Shown here: in pieces, positions 1 to 5,028 of the stretch
How the letters are laid out: each line of letters starts with the position of its first letter
How positions within the stretch are numbered: position 1 is the first letter of the stretch
Source of the DNA: Nitrospiraceae bacterium
GTDB taxonomy: Bacteria > Nitrospirota > Thermodesulfovibrionia > Thermodesulfovibrionales > UBA9159
Reading direction: 5' to 3'
NCBI GenBank assembly: GCA_003453735.1
Contig: DMNE01000476.1
Span: 357 to 5,384, forward strand
DNA length: 5,028 nt
Notes under the pieces: generated by a model
Told to the model about the DNA's origin: nothing
What the model saw: only the letters and a program-made list of their open reading frames with translations
The model's database searches: none
Position numbers and translations under genes: made by a program

Positions 1-1110
1 TATATTCTCACCAATTACCATGTGATCAAGGACGCGGAGGAAATCAAGGTAATACTCTATGATAAAAGGGAATTTAAGGGAAAGGTCATCGGCGATGATC
101 CTCAAACGGACATCGCCGTAATCAAGGTAGCTGCATCGGACCTGCCGGCAATTAAGATGGGAGATTCCTCGAAGATGAAGGCAGGTGATGTAGTGCTTGC
201 TATCGGAAACCCCTTTGGCCTCAATCAGACAGTAACCATGGGCATCGTTAGCGCAGTGGGAAGGGCGAATGTCGGCATCTCGGCTTATGAAGACTTTATA
301 CAGACAGATGCGGCGATCAATCCGGGGAACTCCGGAGGAGCGCTGGTCAATGCAAACGGCGAGCTCATCGGCATTAATACGGCGATAGCCTCGACGAGTG
401 GTGGGTATATGGGTGTCGGGTTTGCTATACCATCGGATTTGGCAAATTCGGTAGCGCAGAGCATTCTTAAGTACGGTAAGGTCATTCGCGGCTGGCTCGG
501 AGTGACAATACAGAACCTTACCCCCGAACTCGCACAATCTTTTGGTGTGAAAGAGGAAACGGGAGCTCTTGTGACGGACGTTATGAAGAATAGCCCCGCA
601 TGGAAAGCAGGGCTGAAACGGGGAGATCTGATTATCGAATTTGATGGAAAACCAGTGGAGGATACAACGAGTCTTAGGAATATGGTGGCCAATACGGTCC
701 CGGGGAAGTCGGTGACAACAAAAGTGATTAGAGAGGGCAAAGTGGAGACGCTTACCATTACCCTGGGAGAGTTCCCCGAAAAGAAGATGGCCAAAGAGGT
801 CGAACATAACAATGTGCTGAGGGGCGTTCAAGTCCAGGAACTCACGCCGGATTTGCGGGCGAGTCTGAACATTCCTGCAGATGTGGAAGGTGTTCTTGTT
901 GTCAATGTCGGTGAGGAAAGCCCTTCGAATGGTCTCGTTTCAAAAAATGATGTTATCGAAGAAATAGACCGCAAACCGATAAAAGGGTTAAAGGATTATG
1001 AACAGATGGTCTCCAAGATCGGGTCTTCCGATACAGTTCTCCTGTTGGTGTACAGAAACAGCGGACATATATACGTGACGATAAAGCAATCAGAGGGCGG
1101 AGGGCAGTGA
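1..1110 (+). CDS. Do/DegP/HtrA-family periplasmic serine protease, 5'-truncated by the window edge
   Basis: Trypsin-like HtrA protease that degrades or chaperones misfolded envelope proteins. The reading frame is open from base 1, so the GTG at 22 is an internal Val codon and the true start lies upstream. The 369 residues present include the whole catalytic triad: His7 in TNYHVI (19-21), Asp37 in DPQTDIAVIK (109-111) and Ser111 in GNSGGAL (331-333). The family's GNPFGL motif is also present. Two PDZ domains follow: PDZ1 at about residues 160-258, opening with RGWLGV, and PDZ2 at about 273-365. This is the DegP/DegQ layout (protease-PDZ-PDZ). Signal peptide, loop LA and the first beta-barrel strands are missing. 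The stop overlaps the GTG of the next gene, so they are probably co-transcribed. A paralogue starts at 4008. The family call is firm; which Deg subtype it is cannot be decided. The Tyr in TNYHV, where Asn is commoner, is a mild variant. Confidence 0.97.
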   Translation, partial: YILTNYHVIKDAEEIKVILYDKREFKGKVIGDDPQTDIAVIKVAASDLPAIKMGDSSKMKAGDVVLAIGNPFGLNQTVTMGIVSAVGRANVGISAYEDFIQTDAAINPGNSGGALVNANGELIGINTAIASTSGGYMGVGFAIPSDLANSVAQSILKYGKVIRGWLGVTIQNLTPELAQSFGVKEETGALVTDVMKNSPAWKAGLKRGDLIIEFDGKPVEDTTSLRNMVANTVPGKSVTTKVIREGKVETLTITLGEFPEKKMAKEVEHNNVLRGVQVQELTPDLRASLNIPADVEGVLVVNVGEESPSNGLVSKNDVIEEIDRKPIKGLKDYEQMVSKIGSSDTVLLLVYRNSGHIYVTIKQSEGGGQ

Positions 1111-1904
1111 GACCGGCGACGGGAAGGATTGTATTTCTTATACTGTCTTTATTTCTGCTGTTCTCGTTTACAGGGAATATAAAGGGCGAAGGGGCAGCTG
1201 CAGAGGATGGTGATTCTGCGCGTGCAGAATCACCATCAAATAAAGCGGGGGCAATAAATACTCTCATTCAAAACGTGATGACCGCATACGGCGGCAAAAC
1301 TGCGGTTGAAAACGCGAAGTCGGTGTATGCATCGGGAACAATAAGGGCGTTTGCGTTCAATGATCGGGGCACATACGTCCGCTATTTCAAAAGATATCGC
1401 AAATTAAGGGTAGATATCAAATACACCCGTTCATCAGAACTGAGGATATTAAACGGTAAAAGGGCATATGAGAGCATTGACGGGGCGCCTCTCTCTATGG
1501 TTACCGGCGATCGCTATCAAGCGATGGAGTACCAATATAGACAGCTTGACCTTCCTTATGGGCTGTTGAGAAATCCGGATGAGATAAGCTATGAGGGAAA
1601 AGCTTATCTGAAAGGTGTCGCGGTGGAGATCCTCAGTATAAACAACACCGAAGGCCCACCTATGAAAGTCTATATCGACGCGAAGACATTTCAGATAATA
1701 AAAGTTTCGGGTTATTTTTCAGTCAGCAGGTCAACCATGGCACTTTCTGCCGAGTTCGCTGACTTTAAAAAAGTGGACGGGACAATCTTCCCGTTCACGA
1801 TAATCAACTATGCAGACGGCCAGAAGATAGCAGAGACGTCTATCCGGGATTATAGGATAAATCCTGAAATAGGTGACTCACTATTCTCCCCGTCCACGAA
1901 CTGA
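1107..1904 (+). CDS. Exported LolA/LolB-like (outer-membrane lipoprotein-sorting-like) protein
   Basis: A 265-residue protein starting with GTG at 1107; its GTGA overlaps the stop of the upstream htrA. A purine-rich Shine-Dalgarno (GGCGGAGGG, about 1096-1104) lies inside the htrA end, which supports this start and translational coupling. Residues 1-27 form a signal peptide: Arg2 and Arg7, then a hydrophobic core of Ile/Leu/Phe at 8-21. Residues 28-48 are a low-complexity linker encoded partly by a perfect DNA palindrome. The mature part opens with a helix (about 50-60) and a YGG motif, then alternates hydrophobic and polar strands. Strand-like segments include ASGTIRAF, RYRKLRVDIK, MKVYIDAKTFQIIKVSG and TIFPFTIINY. 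This pattern is typical of the LolA/LolB half-barrel superfamily, which binds lipid or lipoprotein acyl chains. I infer the fold from this pattern only. The true ligand is unknown, and it is too divergent to call LolA. An alternative label is a conserved exported hypothetical protein. Confidence 0.8.
   Translation: MRPATGRIVFLILSLFLLFSFTGNIKGEGAAAEDGDSARAESPSNKAGAINTLIQNVMTAYGGKTAVENAKSVYASGTIRAFAFNDRGTYVRYFKRYRKLRVDIKYTRSSELRILNGKRAYESIDGAPLSMVTGDRYQAMEYQYRQLDLPYGLLRNPDEISYEGKAYLKGVAVEILSINNTEGPPMKVYIDAKTFQIIKVSGYFSVSRSTMALSAEFADFKKVDGTIFPFTIINYADGQKIAETSIRDYRINPEIGDSLFSPSTN
1206..1237. repeat. Perfect 14-bp inverted repeat inside the LolA-like gene
   Basis: GATGGTGATTCTGC (1206-1219) and its exact reverse complement (1224-1237) are separated by only four bases, GCGT. 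The element sits in frame and encodes residues 34-44 of the LolA-like protein (DGDSARAESPS), in the linker just after the signal peptide. Because of its symmetry, the opposite strand read in the matching phase gives the same peptide. In RNA it would form a very stable hairpin about 100 bases into the message. No T-run follows, so it is not a terminator. It could be a REP-like or in-frame inserted palindromic element; I see no second copy in this window. Confidence 0.9.
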
Positions 1905-1950
1905 AAGAGAGGTCCTCGTCGGTCTTATCGACGGAACAATACCGTGGTCT

Positions 1951-1974
1951 GAAAAGGCGTGCCTCTTCTTTTTT
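1951..1974 (+). terminator. Probable rho-independent terminator after the htrA/LolA-like pair
   Basis: GAAAAGG (1951-1957) pairs with CCTCTTC (1962-1968) around a CGTG loop, with one A-C mismatch, and is followed directly by six T residues (1969-1974). It lies 46 bases after the stop of the LolA-like gene. The stem is short and imperfect, so termination may be partial and some readthrough to the FN3 gene is possible. Confidence 0.5.
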
Positions 1975-2021
1975 AGTTCGCCGCGTCTTGAGAAGTGATA
2001 AAGTTATGCTAACGAAGCAAT

Positions 2022-2027
2022 GGAGGT
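2022..2027 (+). promoter_or_regulatory. Ribosome binding site that fixes the start of the FN3 gene
   Basis: GGAGGT lies four bases before ATG 2032. An earlier in-frame ATG at 2020 overlaps this Shine-Dalgarno sequence and has none of its own. ATG 2032 is therefore chosen; it also places Lys2 directly before the hydrophobic core, as expected for a signal peptide. Confidence 0.85.
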
Positions 2028-2031
2028 AAAG

Positions 2032-2460
2032 ATGAAGACTCTTCTCTGCACCATATTATTAAGTGTGCTATTGCCCCTGAGAGCAAGCAGCGCCGCGGAA
2101 CCGTCGCTAATAGGGGAGAATATATCGGGGAAGTTCCTGTTCATTGCGGCTGCAGATCAACATGGTGCGGATCCTGGAGCTCCGACAAAGCTTAGCCTGG
2201 ACATCGTGCCTCCGAAGTTCTATCTCGAGTGGAAACTATCTCCTCAGGATCCGGGCACGGTAACGGGATATGAGATCGTGCGGTCGAAGGATTACCGAGG
2301 ACCATATCACAAGATAGCGACGGTCAACAAAGGGATTCGGCACTACGAAGATTCATCTATCCGCCCCCAAGTCATCTATTTCTATAAAGTCCGTGCCATT
2401 GCAGGAGATAGCTATTCTCCTTATTCAAATGCGGCTGTTGGAGACTTACCGCCTCATTGA
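2032..2460 (+). CDS. Small exported protein with one fibronectin type III domain
   Basis: A 142-residue protein starting at ATG 2032. Residues 1-22 are a signal peptide (Lys2, Leu/Ile/Val core at 4-16, likely cleavage after the SSAA at 19-22). Residues 23-55 are a linker. Residues about 57-136 match a fibronectin type III domain. Seen are the core Trp67 in YLEWKLS, Tyr80 in TGYEIVRS, the YEDSSI turn, and the YFYKVRAI strand, with the SPYSNA end typical of FN3. Such domains are Ig-like beta sandwiches for protein or carbohydrate contacts; no catalytic residues are visible. There is no lipobox and no C-terminal anchor, so it is probably soluble in the periplasm or secreted. It follows a weak terminator and may be read partly from the upstream pair. 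I see no convincing promoter of its own. Its 3' end faces the convergent cytochrome gene. The partner and role are unknown. Confidence 0.85.
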   Translation: MKTLLCTILLSVLLPLRASSAAEPSLIGENISGKFLFIAAADQHGADPGAPTKLSLDIVPPKFYLEWKLSPQDPGTVTGYEIVRSKDYRGPYHKIATVNKGIRHYEDSSIRPQVIYFYKVRAIAGDSYSPYSNAAVGDLPPH

Positions 2461-2790
2461 TGTTTTAGATTTTCAAGGTCTGGAGGGAGTGGGGCTCTTC
2501 GAGAAGAGACTGGCTGAGGGAGAGTCTTCCCAATGTGAAGTAACCGCAAAAAAACCATTTCTCCTATCATGGAAACGAAAAAGCGGCCGAGAGCCGCATT
2601 TCTTTCGTGGAAATGCTTGGCCAACAGGCTAACGTATCGACCGCTTCCCGCTTGTCTTCGCCCTCCTTCTGGAGATCGTTAGCAACTGTACGATCAGGAT
2701 GCAGAAGGGGTGACCGAGGGAAGCAACATAAGGTTGCTGGATACCTTGCTCCGGCGTCAAGGTGATTCAGCAATAGCGTGCTATAACGGT
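2461..2790. other. Gene-free interval between two convergent genes, rich in hairpins
   Basis: No supportable coding frame was found here. Several perfect inverted repeats are present. CTCTTC/GAAGAG spans 2495-2508. GCGGC/GCCGC spans 2583-2597. GCATTTC/GAAATGC spans 2596-2616. GATCGT/ACGATC lies at 2674-2679 and 2690-2695. AGCAAC/GTTGCT spans 2722-2738. A run of seven A (2548-2554) would be a T-run for minus-strand transcription. I checked by eye for tRNA, SRP RNA and common riboswitch cores and saw none. The interval probably holds the 3' ends of both transcripts. Confidence 0.5.
2578..2597 (-). terminator. Likely terminator for the cytochrome transcript, possibly bidirectional
   Basis: Read on the minus strand, GCGGC-TCTCG-GCCGC forms a five-base-pair all-GC stem followed by TTTTT and then CGTTT. 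On the plus strand the same stem is followed by ATTTCTTTC, so it could weakly end the FN3 transcript too. It lies about 194 bases after the cytochrome stop, which would leave a long 3' untranslated region. Confidence 0.5.
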
Positions 2791-3510
2791 CTACATCTTA
2801 TGGCAATAGTTGCAGAGCATAGACTGATTTGTCCCCTCCACCTTGTATCTGAAAAGTCTTATCGAGTCAGATGCATGAGGGTTATGGCAGCTGATACATG
2901 TAAACTCTTTTCCCTTGCGCAGCGGGTCATGCTCCAGGAAGAGAGGATGTCCCCCCGCAATGACATGTTCTTCTTTCAGAACTTGTTGATGACACTGGAC
3001 GCACGTCTCTTTCAGCGGCTTTAACAGCAGTGCTTCATTGCGGCCGGCATGGGGAGTATGACATGTCAGACACATACCTGCGGCAACCGGAGCATGAACA
3101 TACTTGTTGTCGAATTTCTCGTGACACGTGTAGCAAAGCTTGGGGACCGGCGAGCGCAGAAGTTTTCCATTATCGCTTGAATGGGGGGAATGACAGGTTG
3201 TGCATATGCCGGCAGCAACAGGCGCGTGGATAACTTTGTCACTAAACGTTTTGCTGTCATGACACATAAAGCACAACTGAGGAACATCCGAAGCGAGTCC
3301 CAAGGGGTTCTTCGTATCCTTTTTATGCGCATCGGGATGGCAGACGGAACAACCCATTTCAACAGCGGGATGGAGGACTTTTCCCTTCAGATAGGGCTTT
3401 GTTACATGACATTTGGTGCAGTCAGTATATTCCGCCGAAGAAGATGATTCACAGACCAGCATTGTCAAAATGCAGGCAAGCAACAGCATCCGCGCGACCG
3501 TCTTCTTCAT
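2791..3510 (-). CDS. Periplasmic nine-haem doubled-CXXCH cytochrome c
   Basis: A 239-residue multihaem cytochrome c for periplasmic electron transfer. Residues 1-26 are a signal peptide: KK at 2-3, a hydrophobic core at 8-19, and a likely cut after the Ser-rich stretch and Ala26. Nine CXXCH haem-attachment motifs begin at Cys31, 54, 80, 103, 126, 147, 170, 205 and 233. Ten further His residues (47, 62, 95, 110, 139, 154, 182, 188, 194, 212) are enough for bis-His ligation of all nine haems. Residues about 95-133 and 139-178 are an internal repeat beginning HAPVAAG, then CxTCH, a Pro-His (SPH or TPH) and a second CXXCH. This is the paired-CXXCH pattern. The frame is open further upstream, but ATG 3510 has the strong RBS and heads the signal peptide, so it is preferred. 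It would need the cytochrome c maturation system. The partner quinol oxidase or terminal reductase is not in the window. Likely electron carrier; the acceptor is unknown. Confidence 0.95.
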   Translation of the reverse strand: MKKTVARMLLLACILTMLVCESSSSAEYTDCTKCHVTKPYLKGKVLHPAVEMGCSVCHPDAHKKDTKNPLGLASDVPQLCFMCHDSKTFSDKVIHAPVAAGICTTCHSPHSSDNGKLLRSPVPKLCYTCHEKFDNKYVHAPVAAGMCLTCHTPHAGRNEALLLKPLKETCVQCHQQVLKEEHVIAGGHPLFLEHDPLRKGKEFTCISCHNPHASDSIRLFRYKVEGTNQSMLCNYCHKM

Positions 3511-3514
3511 ATTA

Positions 3515-3520
3515 CCCTCC
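3515..3520 (-). promoter_or_regulatory. Ribosome binding site of the cytochrome gene
   Basis: On the minus strand GGAGGG is followed by TAAT and then ATG 3510, a strong Shine-Dalgarno with a short four-base spacer. It decides the start against the longer frame that opens at 3573. Confidence 0.85.
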
Positions 3521-3546
3521 GCTTTTTCTCCCTCTCCGCTGATGTT

Positions 3547-3561
3547 CCTTATAACATAAGG
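3547..3561. promoter_or_regulatory. Perfect palindrome at the cytochrome promoter, candidate operator
   Basis: CCTTAT and ATAAGG (3547-3552 and 3556-3561) flank three bases, AAC. It overlaps the end of the proposed -10 box and covers the expected transcription start. That position suits a repressor site or a small hairpin at the 5' end of the message. The regulator is unknown. Confidence 0.4.
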
Positions 3562-3586
3562 ATATTGCACCACGACAAATTGTCAA
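3559..3586 (-). promoter_or_regulatory. Sigma70-like promoter for the cytochrome gene
   Basis: On the minus strand a consensus -35 TTGACA (3581-3586) is followed after 16 bases by TATCCT (3559-3564) as -10. Transcription would start near 3552 and give a leader of about 40 bases. The -35 is perfect and the -10 matches four of six. The -35 overlaps a small palindrome, GACAA-A-TTGTC (3574-3584). Confidence 0.55.
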
Positions 3587-3643
3587 GAGGTTGCCAGTTG
3601 AAAGTTGACGGCCGAAACAATAATTTATCGAATTGAAGTTGAC
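3581..3643. mobile_element. Possible insertion-sequence end remnant with two terminal-type repeats
   Basis: TTGAAAGTTGAC (3598-3609) recurs as TTGAAGTTGAC (3633-3643), one A shorter and 35 bases away. The stretch begins TGTCAAGAGG at 3581. Multiple short repeats of this kind inside an end starting with TG are known for IS21-family elements. No transposase or complete inverted partner is visible, so at most this is a relic. The family call rests on memory of the end pattern and is tentative. Confidence 0.3.
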
Positions 3644-3923
3644 CCATTGCGGTTGCCATAGAAAAGTCCGTGACCGCAAGTGCGACGTTGTGAAATTGGC
3701 GGCTGAAAGGCGGCTCATGAAAGGCTTGAGCTGTGTGTACTGAAACTGATAGCACTTTCTCATGCGGCGGGAGTTCAGCAATGACCTCGATAATTGAGAC
3801 CAGAAGGTTAAGGGCAAAGCGGTGTCAGAAGTATTCCGGAAGGAGTGTCCGTCCGGAATTTCCAAACGATATTATATAATCGCGTTGAATGTAAAGGAAG
3901 TCAGTATCTGGACTGTCGGTAGC
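3587..3923. other. Non-coding stretch between divergent cytochrome and htrA promoters
   Basis: All six frames are short or lack coding character: frames overlap one another, have poor starts, and no domain is recognisable. Besides the repeats listed separately, it holds TTGCGGT/ACCGCAA (3647-3653 and 3673-3679) as a long-loop inverted repeat and a GGCGGCT direct repeat near 3699-3718. A lone TATAAT lies at 3875-3880 without a fitting -35. It looks like decayed or acquired intergenic DNA. Confidence 0.45.
3823..3860. repeat. Hairpin and repeat with TGTC/TTCCGGA motifs
   Basis: ATTCCGGA (3833-3840) pairs with TCCGGAAT (3852-3859); inside, GGA pairs with TCC around a GTG loop. The arms sit next to TGTCAG (3823-3828) and TGTCCG (3846-3851), giving a repeated TGTC plus CCGGAAT arrangement. 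It lies about 65 bases upstream of the htrA promoter and lacks a T-run. It may be an operator, a structured leader or another insertion-sequence end. Confidence 0.5.
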
Positions 3924-3951
3924 TTGACGTTGTTGAATACTGTAGTATACT
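3924..3951 (+). promoter_or_regulatory. Sigma70-like promoter for the second htrA gene
   Basis: TTGACG (3924-3929) and TATACT (3946-3951) are separated by 16 bases; each matches five of six consensus positions. The start would be near 3958, giving a leader of about 50 bases. ATACT-GT-AGTAT (3937-3948) forms an inverted repeat overlapping the -10. GATAG/CTATC (3958-3962 and 3970-3974) forms another at the transcript start. Both are possible regulator sites. Confidence 0.6.
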
Positions 3952-3998
3952 TTGATTGATAGATCATTACTATCGATAGAACACTTCTTGAATGCTGC

Positions 3999-4003
3999 GA
4001 GGG
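3999..4003 (+). promoter_or_regulatory. Ribosome binding site of the second htrA gene
   Basis: GAGGG lies four bases before ATG 4008. The nearby ATG at 3992 is out of frame, so 4008 is taken as the start. Confidence 0.65.
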
Positions 4004-4007
4004 CAAA

Positions 4008-5028
4008 ATGGCGCAAGATCGTAATAATAAGTTTGCAATCGTTTTTTTGTTGGTGGTCGTCATCGGATTTCTGATCAGCTGCCAGCAGGGTTGTTCTCAA
4101 AAGAAAGAAGGTTACGAGGAGGTCGGATTTCCGCAATCTTTTGCCGATCTTGCCGAAAAAGTGAAACCTGCGGTCGTCAATATCAGCACAGTCTCAACGG
4201 TAAAGATGCCCGGCAATCCTTTCCAGCAATTCTTCGGTCCTGATAGAGAAGGGCCTTTTGGAGATTTTTTTCACCGATTCTTCGGTGAAATCCCGGACCA
4301 GGAAATGAAACGGCAGAGTCTCGGCTCCGGGTTCATAATCGACAAGGATGGGTATATCATCACCAACAACCATGTAGTGGAAGGCGCGGACGAGATCAAG
4401 GTAAAGCTTTCCGACGGAAGGGAGTTCAAAGCAAAAGTTGTGGGTCGGGATCCGAAGACCGATCTTGCCCTCATCAAGATTTCGTCAATATTCAAGGATC
4501 TTCCGATACTCTCGCTCGGAGATTCGGATAAGATGAGGGTCGGCGATTGGGTTATAGCGATTGGTAATCCTTTTGGACTCGGAGAAACAGTCACTCAGGG
4601 GATAATCAGTGCAACGGGACGGGTAATAGGTTCGGGGCCGTATGATAATTTCCTGCAGACGGACGCCCCCATCAATCCAGGTAACAGCGGGGGCCCTCTT
4701 GTGAATCTAAAAGGAGAGGTTATAGGGATAAACAGCGCCATAATTGCAAGCGGGCAGGGCATCGGATTTTCTGTTCCAAGCAGTACGGCGAATGTCATCA
4801 TCCCTCAACTAAAAGAAAAAGGGAAGGTGACGAGAGGATGGATAGGGGTATCAGTGCAGGCTATCACTCCCGAGATGGCTCAGGCATTTGCTCTCAAAGA
4901 CACAAAAGGAGCGCTTGTTGGTGAAGTCGTGCAGGGAGGTCCGGCGGATGAAGCTGGCATCAAGAGGGGAGACGTCATCATTTCCTTTGACGGAAAAGAA
5001 GTAAATAAAATGTCCGATCTTCCTTTTA
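4008..5028 (+). CDS. DegP/HtrA-family serine protease with lipoprotein-type signal, 3'-truncated by the window edge
   Basis: An open frame from ATG 4008 to the window end gives 340 complete codons. Residues 9-24 are a hydrophobic export signal ending in LISC, a canonical lipobox with Cys25, followed by Gln. This predicts lipid attachment and, with no Asp at +2, a possible outer-membrane location by the E. coli rule. Residues 66-103 are a Phe-rich loop LA (FQQFFG, FFHRFFG), as in DegP/DegQ, which controls oligomer state. The protease domain is intact: His122 in TNNHVVEG, Asp152 in [10 protein letters not shown] and Ser227 in [20 protein letters not shown], also present, is the family signature. 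PDZ1 starts near residue 276 (RGWIGV) and is cut off; a second PDZ is likely beyond the edge. It is clearly a paralogue of the htrA at the left end but diverged. It has its own promoter and RBS, so it is regulated separately. Role: envelope protein quality control. Confidence 0.96.
   Translation, partial: MAQDRNNKFAIVFLLVVVIGFLISCQQGCSQKKEGYEEVGFPQSFADLAEKVKPAVVNISTVSTVKMPGNPFQQFFGPDREGPFGDFFHRFFGEIPDQEMKRQSLGSGFIIDKDGYIITNNHVVEGADEIKVKLSDGREFKAKVVGRDPKTDLALIKISSIFKDLPILSLGDSDKMRVGDWVIAIGNPFGLGETVTQGIISATGRVIGSGPYDNFLQTDAPINPGNSGGPLVNLKGEVIGINSAIIASGQGIGFSVPSSTANVIIPQLKEKGKVTRGWIGVSVQAITPEMAQAFALKDTKGALVGEVVQGGPADEAGIKRGDVIISFDGKEVNKMSDLPF

Noticed and set aside
22..24. GTG at 22 as the start of the first htrA gene
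   Set aside because: The frame is open to base 1 and encodes the conserved TNYHV with the catalytic His directly before it; the Val is part of that motif.
953..1267. Minus-strand frame that also encodes DGDSARAESPS
   Set aside because: It repeats the peptide only because the DNA is palindromic there; the plus-strand genes explain the region.
2393..2632. Plus-strand frame of 79 codons overlapping the FN3 gene end
   Set aside because: It begins inside the FN3 domain in another frame, has no RBS and runs through the terminator hairpin.
2567..2773. Minus-strand frame of 68 codons after the cytochrome stop
   Set aside because: No RBS or domain, and it crosses several hairpins, including the likely terminator.
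2640..2790. Riboswitch, tRNA or SRP RNA
   Set aside because: By eye no conserved core motif, anticodon arm or acceptor pairing was found; only simple hairpins are visible.
3454..3510. Lipobox in the cytochrome signal peptide (Cys20 after Leu-Val)
   Set aside because: The -1 residue is Val rather than Gly, Ala or Ser, and a good type I cleavage site follows at the Ser-rich stretch ending in Ala26.
3512..3865. Minus-strand frame of 117 codons upstream of the cytochrome
   Set aside because: No recognisable domain, no good RBS, rich in Ser, Arg and Phe as in random translation, and it covers the promoter and repeat region. It is most likely not a gene.
3871..3880. Perfect TATAAT at 3875-3880, also present on the minus strand from 3871-3876
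   Set aside because: No acceptable -35 lies 16-18 bases upstream on either strand; the promoter at 3924-3951 fits better.

Overview
The window (5028 bases, moderate GC) reads as chromosomal DNA of a Gram-negative, respiring bacterium. It carries two DegP/HtrA-type periplasmic proteases, a LolA/LolB-like exported protein, an exported fibronectin type III (FN3) protein and a nine-haem doubled-CXXCH cytochrome c. This mix fits an anaerobic or metal/sulfur-respiring lineage such as Nitrospirota or Desulfobacterota (Geobacter-like). That assignment is inference from gene content only.

Layout. Bases 1-1110 are the 3' part of a first htrA gene; the window begins just before the catalytic His codon. 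Its stop overlaps a GTG start by 4 bases, so htrA and the LolA-like gene (1107-1904) form a translationally coupled pair. That second gene contains a perfect 14-bp inverted repeat just after its signal peptide. A weak terminator (1951-1974) separates it from the FN3 gene (2032-2460). Bases 2461-2790 hold no gene that I can support, but they carry several hairpins, one a likely terminator for the converging cytochrome gene. The cytochrome lies on the minus strand (2791-3510) with a good ribosome binding site, a sigma70-like promoter and a palindrome beside its -10. Bases 3587-3920 are non-coding, with repeat pairs that resemble insertion-sequence ends (IS21-like, tentative). A divergent promoter at 3924-3951 then serves a second htrA gene (4008 to beyond the right edge), whose N-terminus has a lipobox.

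How they fit together. All five proteins are predicted to be exported to, or anchored in, the cell envelope. The proteases would handle misfolded envelope proteins, the LolA-like protein may bind lipid or lipoprotein, and the cytochrome carries electrons across the periplasm. The two htrA genes flank the other three, and the second may be a membrane-anchored paralogue with a division of labour. No complete novel defence or mobile system is visible. The most unusual signals are the in-frame coding palindrome, the lipoprotein-type HtrA, and the cytochrome promoter whose -35 box may lie at the end of an insertion-sequence remnant.
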